Assembly: GCA_030674185.1 (NCBI GenBank) | Contig: JAPXFY010000023.1 | Location: forward strand, 18,915,265 to 18,979,264 | Direction: 5' to 3' | Length of the DNA stretch: 64,000 nt | Origin: Monoplex corrugatus | Taxonomy: Eukaryota; Mollusca; Gastropoda; Littorinimorpha; Ranellidae | Shown here: positions 1 through 12,360 of the stretch, piece by piece | Numbering within the stretch: position 1 is the first letter of the stretch | Layout of the letters: each line of letters begins with the position of its first letter | Made by a program: the position numbers and the translations under genes | Notes under the pieces: generated by a model | What the model was told of the DNA's origin: nothing | What the model saw: only the letters and a program-made list of their open reading frames with translations | The model's database searches: none

Positions 1-1390
1 TTTGGGAGTATAAATACCTTCCTTTTGGGAGTATAAATACCTTCCTTTTGAAAGTATAAATACCTTCCTTTTGGGAATATAAAAACCTTCCTTTGGGATT
101 GTAAATATCTTCCTTTTGGGAGTATAAACACTTCTTTGGGATTGTAAATATCTTCCTTTGGGAGTATTAAGATCTTCCTTTGGGAGTATAAAGACCTCCC
201 TTTGGTAATGTAAATATCTTCCTTTTGGGAGTATAAATATCTTCCTTTGGGAGTGTAAATATCTTCTTTTGGGAGTATTAAGATCTTCCTTTGGGACTAT
301 GCAGACCTTCTTTGGGAGTATAAAGACATTCCTTTGTGAGTATACAGGCTGTCCTTTGTGAGTATACAGACCGTTCCTTTGGGAGTATAAAGACCTTCCT
401 TTGTGAGTATAAAGAACTTCTTTGCGAGTATAAAGACCTCCTTTGGGAGTATAAAGACCCTTTTGGGAGTACAAAAACCTTCTTGGGAGTATACAGACCT
501 TCTTTGTTAGTATAAAGACCTTCTTTGGGAGTATAAAGACCCTTTTGGGAGTACAAAGACCTTCTTGGGAGTATAAAGACCTTTTTGTGACTACAAAGAC
601 CTTTGGGAATATAAAGACCTTTCTGGGAGTACAAATACCTTCTTTGGGAGTATAAAGACCTTTTTGGAATATACATGTAAAGACCTTCTTTGGGAGTATA
701 AAGACCTTTTGGGGGAGTATAAAGATTTTTGGGAGTGTAAAGACCTTCTTTGGGAGTATAAAGACCTTTTGAGTATAACGACTTCCTTTTGGGAGTATCA
801 AGACCTTCTTTGGGAGCATAAAGACCTTCTTTGGGAGTATAGACCTTCTTTGGGAATATAACTTCCTTTTGGGAGTATCAAGACCTTCTTTGGGAGTGTA
901 AAGATTTTCTTTGGGAGTATAAAGACCTTCTTTGGGAGTATAACGACTTCCTTTTGGGAATATCAAGACCTTCTTTGGAGTATATAGACCTTCTTTGGGA
1001 GTATCAAGACCTTCCGTTTGGGAGTACAAGACCTTCTTTGGGAGTATAATGACATCCTTTTTGAAGTATCAAGACCTTCTTTGGGAGTATAAGGACATTC
1101 CCTATGGGAGCATAAAGACCTTCTTTGGGAGTATAAGGACATTCCCTATGGGAGCATAAAGACCTTCTTTGGGAGTATAAGGACATTCCCTATGGGAGCA
1201 TAAAGACCTTCTTTGGGAGTATAAGGACATTCCCTATGGGAGTATAAAAACCTTTGGGAGTATAAGGACATTCCCTAAGGGAGTATAAAGGGCTTTGGGA
1301 GTAGAAAGACCTTCTTTGGGAGTATAAGGCATTCTCTTTAGGTGTATAAAGACCTTCTTTGGGAGTATAAAGGCCTTCCCTTTGAAGGAC
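1..1390. repeat. Minisatellite, 21-23 bp unit
   Basis: More than 60 imperfect copies of a unit like AGTATAAAGACCTTCTTTGGG run from the left edge. Long open frames here on both strands (for example 278-676 minus) are repeat translations (YSQRR..., EYKDLLW...), with no domain and no gene context. Confidence 0.95.
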
Positions 1391-1460
1391 TTAAATGCTC
1401 ATAGAGTGCTCCAGTAGGCTTACCCGTTGCTTCCCAACACCGAGCATTGTTTTGTTTTGT

Positions 1461-1690
1461 TTTTATCTTAGCGTTGTCTTCGTCAAAGGTTTCTTCTTTG
1501 TTTGTTTGTTTGTTTTTTGTGGTGGTGTTTGTTTGTTTTTTATCTTAGCGTTGTCTTCGTCAAAGGTTTCTTCTTTGTTTGTTTGTTTGTTTGTTTTTTT
1601 GGTGGTGTTTGTTTGTTTTTTATCTTAGCGTTGTCTTCGTCAAAGGTTTCTTCTTTGTTTTTGTTTGTTTGTTTTTGTGGTGGTGTTTTT
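1461..1690. repeat. Three tandem copies of a ~78-bp GTTT-rich unit
   Basis: TATCTTAGCGTTGTCTTCG recurs at 1464, 1541 and 1621, each followed by (TTTG)n and GTGGTGGTG. Repeat lengths differ by the number of TTTG units. Confidence 0.9.
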
Positions 1691-2341
1691 TTTTTTTCAC
1701 AGAACATACAGTTCATTCTATCAAGTAAAATGTCTGTTTTGTCTGTTTTTTGTCTGTCTGTTTGTTGTTACCATCGCAAAGGAGACAACCCTACTTCCCT
1801 CTCTAGGGGACGTAACTACGTACATACACGTACTTTTCTGTGTAATTGTTTATTCTGTTAATATCAGAACTTGGCAAACAAAGCTCCCACTATTAACTCT
1901 TATACCTCTGTAACTGATTGGATTCAGTGGGTACCCTTGTACATATGTATAGGTATAATGAGGCTGGTTTTCCATTCATTTGGGTCTGAGCCCATAGAGT
2001 ATGGCGTTGTTTGCAAGACGTTTTTAATTAGCGAAAATATCGATGGAATGCTCATCTTTGTAAGTTCATGTGTAATTCCATCAATACCTGGCTGTTTTTA
2101 AGATATTTGGAAGCTTTCTTGATTTCTGTTGATGTGATGGGGAAGCCCAGATGAGATTGTGAGAAGTCTGAGTTTATTCCATTTAGTTCTTCGATTTTTT
2201 GTTTGTTTGTTAAAGAGCCTGTTGGTCAATAGTTATGTCTCTGTGGACGAGCTTCTCACGGTGATTCCACCATTTTGTTTAGCTAATGGGGTTCCCTTCT
2301 TTTATTTTATTTTTCTTCTGTTTCTTTCTTGTTTTATTTTG
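1691..2341. other. No gene recognised
   Basis: Mixed-composition DNA with only short open frames. GGAGACAACCCTACTTCCCT at about 1782 looks like an interspersed-repeat tail, but I cannot assign it. Confidence 0.5.

Positions 2342-2417
<76 letters not shown>
2342..2417. repeat. (TG)n microsatellite
   Basis: Uninterrupted TG dinucleotides, about 38 units. It is followed by A-rich DNA to about 2560 with no coding signal. Confidence 0.97.
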
Positions 2418-2418
<1 letters not shown>

Positions 2419-2634
2419 CGTTCTTTGATTTAACGTCTTTTCACTATACGTGATATTAGACGGGGGAGGGGGGAGGGGTGGATAAAAAAAAAAGTAAATA
2501 ATAATAAAAAAAAATTCAAAAATTTAAAAAAAAAATGTTTTAATTTTTAAAAAAAGATGAACAAAATGAAATGTAGAATGATAGTTGGACGGGTTGGATA
2601 TGGGCAGAGGGAAGACAGAGGAAAAAGACATTAG

Positions 2635-2637
<3 letters not shown>

Positions 2638-2673
<36 letters not shown>

Positions 2674-2676
2674 TGT

Positions 2677-2722
<46 letters not shown>
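2638..2722. repeat. (TG)n microsatellite
   Basis: TG dinucleotides with two GG interruptions. Confidence 0.97.
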
Positions 2723-2726
<4 letters not shown>

Positions 2727-2763
2727 ACTCTTAGTTTTGATTATCCAAGTTTGCTATTGATTG

Positions 2764-4201
2764 TGGCAACTTTGTTATTCTGTTCTTTCAACAGATAAAC
2801 TTTGGCGATTATCCTGTTCTTTCAACGGGTAACTGGTGGTTATCCTGTTCTTTCAACAGATAACTTTGGTGATTATAATAATAATAATAATAATAATGGC
2901 TTCTTATATAGCGCTTAATCAAAATGATTTCTCTAAGCGCTTTACAAAAACATACTGCAATCACCTCTCCTACACACACAACCACACACCTCACAACAAA
3001 CTACGAATACCACCACTACAGAAACCAACAAATTCTACGAGCACAAGACTCACTCATCTCAAGCATTGCTACAAAACCAAATCACACAACGTTCAATTAT
3101 ACAACAAACACATACAATAGAAAACACACCCTGAAACAGTATGTCAAAACAAGGCTTAGACGGCTATGATATAGGTGGTACCCGTACGCAGCATTGACTA
3201 GTTGTGAGAAAATAGATGGGTTTTAAGTTTAGACTTGAAAGAAGAGAAATAATCTGAATGTCTGAGAGAGTCTGGCAGTCTATTCCACATCGATGGAGCT
3301 TGAAAAGAGAAAGACCTTTCACCAGTAGTAGTTCTGAAGCGAGTCATTCGTAGAAGGCGGTCGTCTGCAGAGGAGCGTAGTTGTCGAGAGGGAGTATAGA
3401 TTTGAAGGAGATCCGAGAGATAAGAAGGTCCATTTTCAAAGAGAGAAGAGAAAGTGAGAGATGAGATTTTGTACGAGATACGGTTTGAGACAGATAACCA
3501 GTGAAGAGAGTGAAGTAGTGGCGAAATGTGATCATATTTACCTGCTCTACAGATTATCCTTTTCTTTCAACAGCTAACTTTGATTATCCTGTTCTTTCAA
3601 CAGATAACTTTGGTGATTATCCTGTTCTATCAACGGGTAACTGGTGGTTATCCTGTTCTTTCAAGATACCTTTAGCGATTATCCTGTTCTTTCAACGGGT
3701 AACTTTGGTGATTATCCTGTTCTTTCAACAGCTAACTTTGGTGATTATCCTGTTCTTTCAACAGCTAACTTTGGTGATTATCCTGTTCTATCAACAGCTA
3801 ACTTTGGTGATTATCCTGTTCTTTCAACAGCTAACTTTGGTGATTATCCTGTTCTTTCAACAGCTAACTTTGGTGATTATCCTGTTCTTTCAACAGCTAA
3901 CTTTGGTGATTATCCTGTTCTTTCAACAGATAATTTTGGTGATTATCCTGTTCTTTCAACAGCTAACTTTGGTGATTATCCTGTTCTTTCAACAGCTAAC
4001 TTTGGTGATTATCCTGTTCTTTCAACAGATAACTTTGGTGATTATCTTTTTCTATCAACGGGTAACTGGTGGTTATCCTGTTCTTTCAAGATAACTTTAG
4101 CGATTATTCTGTTCTTTCAACAGCTAACTTTGGTGATTATCCTGTTCTTTCAACAGCTAACTTTGGTGATTATCCTGTTCTTTCAACAGCTAACTTTGGT
4201 G
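2764..4201. repeat. 33-bp minisatellite, split by an inserted element
   Basis: The unit GGTGATTATCCTGTTCTTTC followed by AACAGCTAACTTT repeats at 2764-2876 and 3552-4201. Because 33 is a multiple of three, two frames stay open for 188 codons; these are not genes. The array is interrupted by a retroelement-like insertion at 2877-3551. Confidence 0.95.
2877..3551 (-). mobile_element. Retroelement-like insertion with (ATT)n tail
   Basis: The insertion splits the 33-bp array and is flanked by GATTAT (2871-2876 and 3552-3557), a plausible 6-bp target duplication. Read on the minus strand it ends in CTATATAAGAAGCC and (ATT)n, a typical non-LTR 3' tail, so I place it on this strand. Near the tail is a hairpin-like pair TATAGCGCTTA / CTAAGCGCTTT. 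A related fragment occurs at 5683-5735. No reverse transcriptase is visible, so it may be a SINE or a truncated LINE 3' region. Confidence 0.65.
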
Positions 4202-4561
4202 ACCTTTTAAGATCGTCTCCTATTCACTCGTACATGTATATGTTACATACACTGTAGAGAAAGACTGCTCATGAAGGATCGTCTGTTGATTCTTTCTGTA
4301 TATCATCAAGACCATGACCTGAGGATTATGAGGTCTCTACCACCTCACGCCCCTACTGTGAACTATTCTTTTTTTTACTTGTTTTCCTTGTAGGCCTACT
4401 TTTACATGCTTGCAAGACCTTTACCTTCACTATCTCCAAGTTGTAGCCTACTGGCTATAGCCTCACAGGTGTCATAGAAAGAAACCTGTTGGATGGGCAG
4501 CAACAGGTTCTCCACTATCAGTATGTCCACGCTTGTGACCTGGACAATAATTGGTTCTGTC

Positions 4562-4750
4562 TTAACCCTTTGATTCCCTCGCCATGTCCACCCACTTCCT
4601 GCATTGCCAACCATGCTAGCAAAGCAAAAAATTAACCCTTTGATTTCCTCACCCTATCCACCAGCTTTAAGCAGGAAGCTGTGGACAAGTTGAGGAAGTC
4701 AAAGGGTTAAGTTTTAGCATTTGGTGGATAGGGTGCGAGAGTCAAAAGCA
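4562..4750. mobile_element. TTAA-bounded palindromic MITE (degenerate copy)
   Basis: Starts TTAACCCTTTGATTCCCTC and contains an inner inverted repeat (CCCTTTGATTTCCTC ... GAGGAAGTCAAAGGG) closed by TTAA. It belongs to the most abundant interspersed repeat of the window; the outer right end is damaged. Confidence 0.75.
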
Positions 4751-4823
4751 ACGTTACTCAGGCTTCTTCAGCATGGAATGGAAAGTGCTTCGGTTTTGTC
4801 TGAGTAAGAGATAAAAGATATTT

Positions 4824-5420
4824 GTGACCTCCCACCACGAAATCAGTCTTAACTAGCATTTTGAGATATACATATCACTGGAAAGTGCACATTCTGTTGA
4901 TTATCTTAGTACTTGAATGAAGCTTGTACTAAAAAAAAATGTAGAAGTTATGTATGTTTAAAGTCATTAAGTTGTATGACGGCCATTTTGAGAAAACGGC
5001 CTGTAAAGTTTTTGTGTGCTCTCCTACACATTTTCCTTAGATTTCTTTATTTGGTGGCTTTGACCCAGTTTGTTTCTAATTTTCGCTGTCATTATCTGAA
5101 AGGTGCATCAAAGAGCTTTCCGTCAGTATATTACATGTGTGGGTACTGTACAGGTTATGGTTCATAATAAGAGACAAAAATAGGTACTTTTGGTAGGAAA
5201 TTGCGTTCTTTCTGCTGCAATCAGTGCATTAAAATACCATTTTAAATTGATTCATAATATTTTTTCAAGAAAAAAAATTCTGTGGGGATAGATTATAGTC
5301 TACAGAAATCAATTTTGAGAAAAAATCAAAACACCCCAGATAGACCCTCAGTCACCTTTTCGGCTCCTAGTGCTGTTCGACTGACTGCGAGTTAAGACTG
5401 ATTTGGTGGTGGGAGGTCAC
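4824..5420. mobile_element. Inverted-repeat DNA element, uninterrupted copy
   Basis: Begins GTGACCTCCCACCACG and ends with its complement, TIRs about 34 bp. Flanking ATTT on both sides (4820-4823, 5421-5424) is a candidate 4-bp target duplication. The 597-bp body has no significant frame. An inverted-orientation copy at 37281-38930 contains a piggyBac relic; here the matching TTAA (4958-4961) is empty. Superfamily not determined. Confidence 0.8.
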
Positions 5421-5556
5421 ATTTATAGAAACGAAAACGACAGTTGGATGAACGGTGAGGTGTTTGTTTTCTTTCTTCCATCCTTTCTCCTCTTTGTCGC
5501 AGTGTTTAACTGTTGTTGTTATTGTGTTTTTGTTTTGTTTACTCGATTCTTTGTAT

Positions 5557-5560
<4 letters not shown>

Positions 5561-5627
<67 letters not shown>
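5561..5627. repeat. (TG)n microsatellite
   Basis: Uninterrupted TG dinucleotides. Confidence 0.97.
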
Positions 5628-5628
<1 letters not shown>

Positions 5629-5682
5629 GTGTGTCTTGGTGCATGTGCGCGTGTGTATGTACGTGCACACACGAACACACAC

Positions 5683-5740
5683 AATTACAATATTTATATA
5701 GCGCAAAATCTTGATAAAAATCAAATCTAAGCGCTGAACA
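5683..5740 (-). mobile_element. Fragment of the TATATAGCGC element
   Basis: TTTATATAGCGCAAAATC ... AAATCTAAGCGCT resembles the tail-proximal part of the insertion at 2877-3551, here followed by CA-rich repeats. Confidence 0.5.
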
Positions 5741-5768
5741 GACACATACACACACACCTCATACAAAC

Positions 5769-5937
5769 AACAGGTACTGATATGGACACACACACACACA
5801 CACATACGGACACACACACCATACCAAACCACACCACACCAAACACACACACACACAAAAGACAAACAACAGGTGTTGACATGGACACACGCACACACCA
5901 CATACACATACAGTACACACACAACAGGTGTTGACAT

Positions 5938-5972
<35 letters not shown>

Positions 5973-6728
5973 TACACACACAACAGGTGTTGATATGGAC
6001 ACACACACACACACACACACAACAGGTGTTGATATGGACACACACACACACACACACACAACAGGTGTTGATATGGACACATACACACACACAACAGGTG
6101 TTGATATGGACATACACACAGTGCACACACACACACACACAACAGGTGTTGATATGGACACATACACACACACACAACAGGTGTTGATATGGACACACAC
6201 ACACACACACACAACAGGTGTTGATATGGACACATACACACACACACAACAGGTGTTGATATGGACACATACACACACACACAACAGGTGTTGATATGGA
6301 CACATACACACACACACAACAGGTGTTGATATGGACACACACACACACACACAACAGGTGTTGATATGGACACATACACACACACACAACATGTGTTTGA
6401 TATGGACACATACACACACACACAACAGGTGTTGATATGGACACAACACACACACACCAACAGGTGTTGATATGGACACACACACACACACACACACAAC
6501 AGGTGTTGATATGGACACATACACACACACACAACAGGTGTTGATATGGACACACACACACACACACAACAGGTGTTGATATGGACACATACACATACAC
6601 ACACACACACAAAACACACACAACAGGTGTTGATATGGACATGACACATGCGACACACACACACAAACACAACAACAGTGTTGATATGGACAACATACAC
6701 ACACACACAACAGGTTTGATATGGACAC

Positions 6729-6766
<38 letters not shown>

Positions 6767-7429
6767 ACATACACATACACACACACACAAAACACACACA
6801 ACAGGTGTTGATATGGACATGCACACAGTGCGCACACACACACACACACACACACATACAACAGGTGTTGATATGGACACATACACATACACACACACAC
6901 ACAAAACACACACAACAGGTGTTGATATGGACATACACACAGTGCGCACACATACACACACACACAAACAGGTGTTGATATGGACACATACACACAAACA
7001 CACACACAACAACAGGTGTTGATATGGACACATACACACACACACACACACACACTCAACAGGTGTTGATATGGACATACACACAGTGCGCATACACACA
7101 CACACACAACAGGTGTTGATATGGACATACACACAGTGTGCACACACACACAACACACACACACACACATACACACACAACAGGTGTTGATATGGACACA
7201 CACACACACACACCACACACACACAACAGGTGCTGATATGGACATACACACGTGTGGACACACACACACACACACACACACACAACAGGTGTTGATATGG
7301 ACATACACACGTGTGGACACACACACACCACACACACACACAACAGGTGTTGATATGGACATACACACCACACACACACACACACAACAGGTGTTGATAT
7401 GGACGGACACACACACACACAACACACAC

Positions 7430-7488
<59 letters not shown>

Positions 7489-7513
7489 CAGGTGTTGATA
7501 TGGACATACACAC
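5769..7513. repeat. Compound minisatellite: CA tracts joined by AACAGGTGTTGATATGGA
   Basis: About 45 units, each a variable (CA)n tract plus a constant AACAGGTGTTGATATGGACA core. Translations up to 649 codons on the minus strand are repeats of CVCV and SISTPVV and are not genes. A 37-base C run interrupts one unit at 6730-6766. Confidence 0.96.
6730..6766. repeat. Poly(C) tract, 37 bases
   Basis: An uninterrupted C run replacing the (CA)n part of one minisatellite unit. Confidence 0.95.
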
Positions 7514-7588
7514 AGTGTGGACTTTTAATGAGTCAGCAGCGCATACTGGATATGACAACATTCAATGGGGCGACATAGACCCAAACAC

Positions 7589-9308
7589 AATGGGGCATGA
7601 CAGGTCATCATTGATCAAATGGGGCATGACAGGTCATCATTGATCAAATGGGACATGACAGGTCATCATTGATCAAATGGGGCATGAGAGGTCATCACTG
7701 ATCAAATGGGGCATGACAGGTCATCACTGATCAAATGGGGCATGACATCCCATCATTGATCAAATGGGGCATGACAGGTCATCACTGATCAAATGGGGCA
7801 TGACAGGTCATCACTGATCAAATGGGGCATGACAGGTCATCATTGATCAAATGGGGCATGACAGGTCATCATTGATCAAATGGGGCATGACATCCCATCA
7901 TTGATCAAATGGGGCATGACAGGTCATCACTGATCAAATGGGGCATGACATCCATCACTGATCAAATGGGGCATGACAGGTCATCACTGATCAAATGGGG
8001 CATGACAGATCATCATTGATCAAATGGGGCATGACAGGTCATCATTGATCAAATGGGGCATGACAGGTCATCATTGATCAAATGGGGCATGACAGGTCAT
8101 CACTGATCAAATGGGGCATGACAGGTCATCATTGATCAAATGGGGCATGACAGATCATCATTGATCAAATGGGGCATGACAGATCATCATTGATCAAATG
8201 GGGCAAGACAGATCATCATTGATCAAATGGGGCATGACAGGTCATCACTGACCAAATGGGGCATGACAGGTCATTATTGATCAAATGGGGCATGACAGGT
8301 CATCATTGATCAAATGGGGCATGACAGGTCATCATTGATCAAATGGGGCATGACAGGTCATCATTGATCAAATGGGGCATGACAGGTCATCACTGATCAA
8401 ATGGGGCATGACAGGTCATCATTGATCAAATGGGGCATGACAGGTCATCATTGATCAAATGGGGCATGACAGGTCATCACTGATCAAATGGGGCATGACA
8501 GGTCATCACTGATCAAATGGGGCATGACATCCCATCATTGATCAAATGGGGCATGACAGGTCATCATTGATCAAATGGGGCATGACAGGTCATCACTGAT
8601 CAAATGGGGCATGACAGATCATCACTGATCAAATGGGGCATGACAGATCATCATTGATCAAATGGGGCATGACAGGTCATCACTGATCAAATGGGGCATG
8701 ACATCCATCACTGATCAAATGGGGCATGACAGGTCATCACTGATCAAATGGGGCATGACAGCTCATCATTGATCAAATGGGGCATGACAGGTCATCACTG
8801 ATCAAATGGGGCATGACAGGTCATCACTGATCAAATGGGGCATGACAGGTCATCATTGATCAAATGGGGCATGACAGCTCATCATTGATCAAATGGGGCA
8901 TGACAGCTCATCATTGATCAAATGGGGTGACATCCCATCATTGATCAAATGGGGTGACATCCCATCATTGATCAAATGGGGTGACATCACATCATTGATC
9001 AAATGGGGTGACATCCCATCATTGATCAAATGGGGTGACATCCCATCATTGATCAAATGGGGTGACATCCCATCATTGATCAAATGGGGTGACATCCCAT
9101 CATTGATCAAATGGGGTGACATCCCATCATTGATCAAATGGGGTGACATCCCATCATTGATCAAATGGGGCATGACATCCCATCATTGATCAAATGGGGC
9201 ATGACATCCCATCATTGATCAAATGGGGCATGACAGGTCATCACTGATCAAATGGGGCATGACATCCCATCATTGATCAAATGGGGCATGACAGGTCATC
9301 ACTGATCA
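7589..9308. repeat. 29-bp minisatellite with a 27-bp variant block
   Basis: Unit ATCAAATGGGGCATGACAGG plus TCATCACTG, about 59 copies. Variants of the last bases (AGGTC, ATCCC, AGATC, AGCTC) recur in order, suggesting higher-order duplication. At about 8925-9160 the unit loses two bases (GGGGTGACATCCC), becoming 27 bp and opening frames on both strands. Confidence 0.96.
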
Positions 9309-9777
9309 TTAATCAAACAATGAAAATATGACAAGGCAAAAGAAAAAACCTCTACACATGGCATAAAATAATTTACGTGGCAACACAGGGCAACGACCCT
9401 GCAGAAAATGCACACGGCACAAACGTCAAAGTTTTTTGGATTCTTCAACTCAATGGGTGCAAGGAAGACAGAAATCAAGACAAATAAGATAGCAATGAAA
9501 CAAAAATCCCACAAATCAGTAGGCTACTTAACAGTACATGTGAAATTGCCTTATGATAAGATATTCAAAAGTTCAGAATGTTACCATACAACTGTATGAA
9601 AATTTGATACAATTTGTTGATTTCGCATTCTTCTTGATACGAAGTTACACAGTGAAAAGAATGATTTAACTGACAATCAGTTCTGTGGAATAAACTTCAA
9701 TCATTTTGGACATTCTGAAATAAATTTAGGGCATTTGAAAACAAAAGGAAACTCATCCACAAAGACTAGCATCATAT
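9309..9777. other. No gene recognised
   Basis: AT-rich single-copy-looking DNA with short frames only. Confidence 0.5.
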
Positions 9778-10439
9778 GACTTACACATTCTGCTTATTCT
9801 ATTTATTCCCACACATTCTGCTTATTCTATTTATTCCACACATTCTACTTATTCTATTTATTCCACACATTCTACTTATTCTATTTATTCCACACATTCT
9901 GCTTATTCTATTTATTCCACACATTCTGCTTATTCTATTTATTCCACACATTCTGCTTATTCTATTTATTCCACACATTCTGCTTATTCTATTTATTCCA
10001 CACATTCTGCTTATTCTATTTATTCCACACATTCTGCTTATTCTATTTATTCCACACATTCTACTTATGCTATTTATTCCACACATTCTGCTTATTCTAT
10101 TTATTCCAACATTCTGCTTATTCTATTTATTCCACACATTCTGCTTATTCTATTTATTCCACACATTCTGCTTATTCTATTTATTCCACACATTATTTCC
10201 ACACATTCTACTTATTCTATTTATTCCACACATTCTGCTTATTCTATTTATTCACACATTTGCTTATCTATTTATATCCACACATTCTACTTATTCTATT
10301 TATTCCATACATTCTAACTTTCTATTATATCCACACATTCTACTATTCTATTTATTCCACACATTCTGCTTATTCTATTTATTGCACACATTCTGTTTAT
10401 GCTATTTATTCCACACATTCTGCTTATTCTATTTATTCC
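9778..10439. repeat. 27-bp minisatellite (CACATTCTGCTTATTCTATT unit)
   Basis: About 24 copies. The 300-codon plus-strand frame over it is a repeat reading (ILLILFIPH) that runs by chance into flanking DNA; degenerate copies near 10200-10350 break the periodicity. Confidence 0.95.
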
Positions 10440-11729
10440 TTTGCGTCTCACCTACTTTAATCTCAAGCTTGTGGCAGCTGCATGGAAATCTAATTGAAGG
10501 AAAAAAGATAAATGTCAAGGAACTGCAGACATTAACCATGAATAAATGCCAGGCATGCCATGAACTGGACGACAAAATGTACAAACAAAATTCGTATCTT
10601 ACAATTGTTTCACAGCACAAACATTTTGCTGACAAACATTTCTACATTACATCCTCCTGGCTGGCACAAGGACGCTGACATAAAGACGAATAAATGCGAG
10701 ACCTTCCAACTGAAAAACACACAAACATCTTCAAAACACACCGAGCACTATCCTGATAGTTCTGACAGATTCACACGGGCCTATCATCTTACTTCAACAA
10801 GCTCAACCCCTATCAAGACTATATAACTCCTTCAACAAAAAATGAGGATCGGCCCAGCTTCCTCACTGCTGACGTGGCTCACATCTAGAACTGGTCAAGA
10901 AACAATCTTGGGGATCTCGTTCAAAAAGCTGTTGTTTTTCTTAGCATTTTTTTCAAGATCGTCGTTTGAACTGGTCATGTTTGAGGAAAAGAAAACCAGT
11001 AAATAAACTACCGACAGATCCACTGATAAACCAACAGGTCATCCCATGCGCTTACCTCTCAATTGCAGCCAACTTCACGACAAGAACACGAAAGGAGATG
11101 CTTTCACAAGACTCTTTTCAAGTCACACATACAGCACATTACCATTTTAAAAGTCTACAGAAAAAGTCCAGTATGCCACTGAATAACTTTGTAAAGCAGA
11201 AATAAAGAAAGAAATTGAAATGTGTCTTGTACATGACAGACTGCACACACTCCACCCCCCCCCCCCTCCCACACAAATCGTCACTATCCAGGATTTGTCT
11301 GTAAACAGTAGGTCTGCCCAGCAACCACACACACCCACATTCCTCCACCCTCACCCATGCTATGCACACAAACACGTTGCTACTGGATTGTGTCTTTCTT
11401 GAGCGGTCTGTCCATCATGCCAGCTTGGTGCTGTAAACATTTGTCTATCACCACTGTCATGGTCATACTAATATGCCAAGTCATCAATATTACTTATCCA
11501 CTCTCTGACTGGCAGAATGGACAGAAACTCACAGTGAAACAAAACAAAACAAAAGAAAAGTGAGTGAAACAACTGTTTGATGAGGCAGTTACTTAGCTCT
11601 GTGCTCCATGCCATGTTGTTTTCGAATATACCAATCAGCTCATGGCTACCGTATGCGTATAACCATAAAATTACTGATTTGTGATCAAACCCTTGATCAA
11701 TTCCTCATGAGCTGTGCACAGGTCTATAC

Positions 11730-11764
<35 letters not shown>

Positions 11765-12057
11765 CAATCACACACACACACCATACATAACCAACTAACA
11801 GTTCTACTATCAACCAGGGCCTCCTATTCACCCAGGCCCAGATGTAATACTGCCCATGACACTTGTACTGACGATGCTAAGAGAACGCCAAACAAAAGAA
11901 AAACCCTAACATGACGAGTGTACAACAGAGGCAGATACCAGCCACACACACCATGCCCATTACAACAAAAACAGCAGCAAGAAGAAAAAACCCCAGTCTA
12001 CACTGATCCCTTGGTGCTACACTACTGATCCAATCCTTTGAGCAAATAGCTGAAAGA
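10440..12057. other. No gene recognised
   Basis: Mixed DNA with short frames only. It holds a CA microsatellite (11728-11783) and a C run (11257-11266). No conserved motif or splice-bounded exon was recognised on either strand. Confidence 0.5.
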
Positions 12058-12060
12058 TGG

Positions 12061-12095
<35 letters not shown>

Positions 12096-12234
12096 TGGGG
12101 TGGTGGTGGTGACAATGATGATGATGATGAGAATGTCGGTGGTGTGACAATGATGATGATGATGATAATGATGCGGGGTGGTGATGATCTGATGATGATG
12201 GTGTGTGATGATGATGATGATGGTGGTGGTGGTG

Positions 12235-12268
<34 letters not shown>

Positions 12269-12360
12269 GATGATCATGATGATGATGTTAATAGTGGTGG
12301 TTGTGGTCATGATGATGATGACGGTGGTGGTGGTGGTGATTATGGTGGCGGTGATGTGAT
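12058..12360. repeat. (GAT/GGT)n trinucleotide tract
   Basis: TGATGA repeats alternating with TGGTGG blocks; plus-strand frames read only M, D, G and V. Confidence 0.96.

Noticed and set aside
5539..7513. Minus-strand frames of 442, 600 and 649 codons rich in Cys and Val
   Set aside because: They are translations of CA tracts with an AACAGGTGTTGATATGGA spacer, open in all three frames.
5874..7513. Nuclear-receptor or E-box array in the AACAGGTGTTGATATGGA repeat
   Set aside because: CAGGTG is an E-box core, but such a short motif is bound to recur in any repeat containing it; the DR1 case is longer and more specific.
7589..9308. Possible CRISPR array (regular 29-bp units)
   Set aside because: Units are contiguous with no unique spacers, and the genome is eukaryotic.
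9776..10678. 300-codon plus-strand frame, apparently membrane-like
   Set aside because: The hydrophobic repeat is the reading of a 27-bp minisatellite; the end runs into unrelated DNA.
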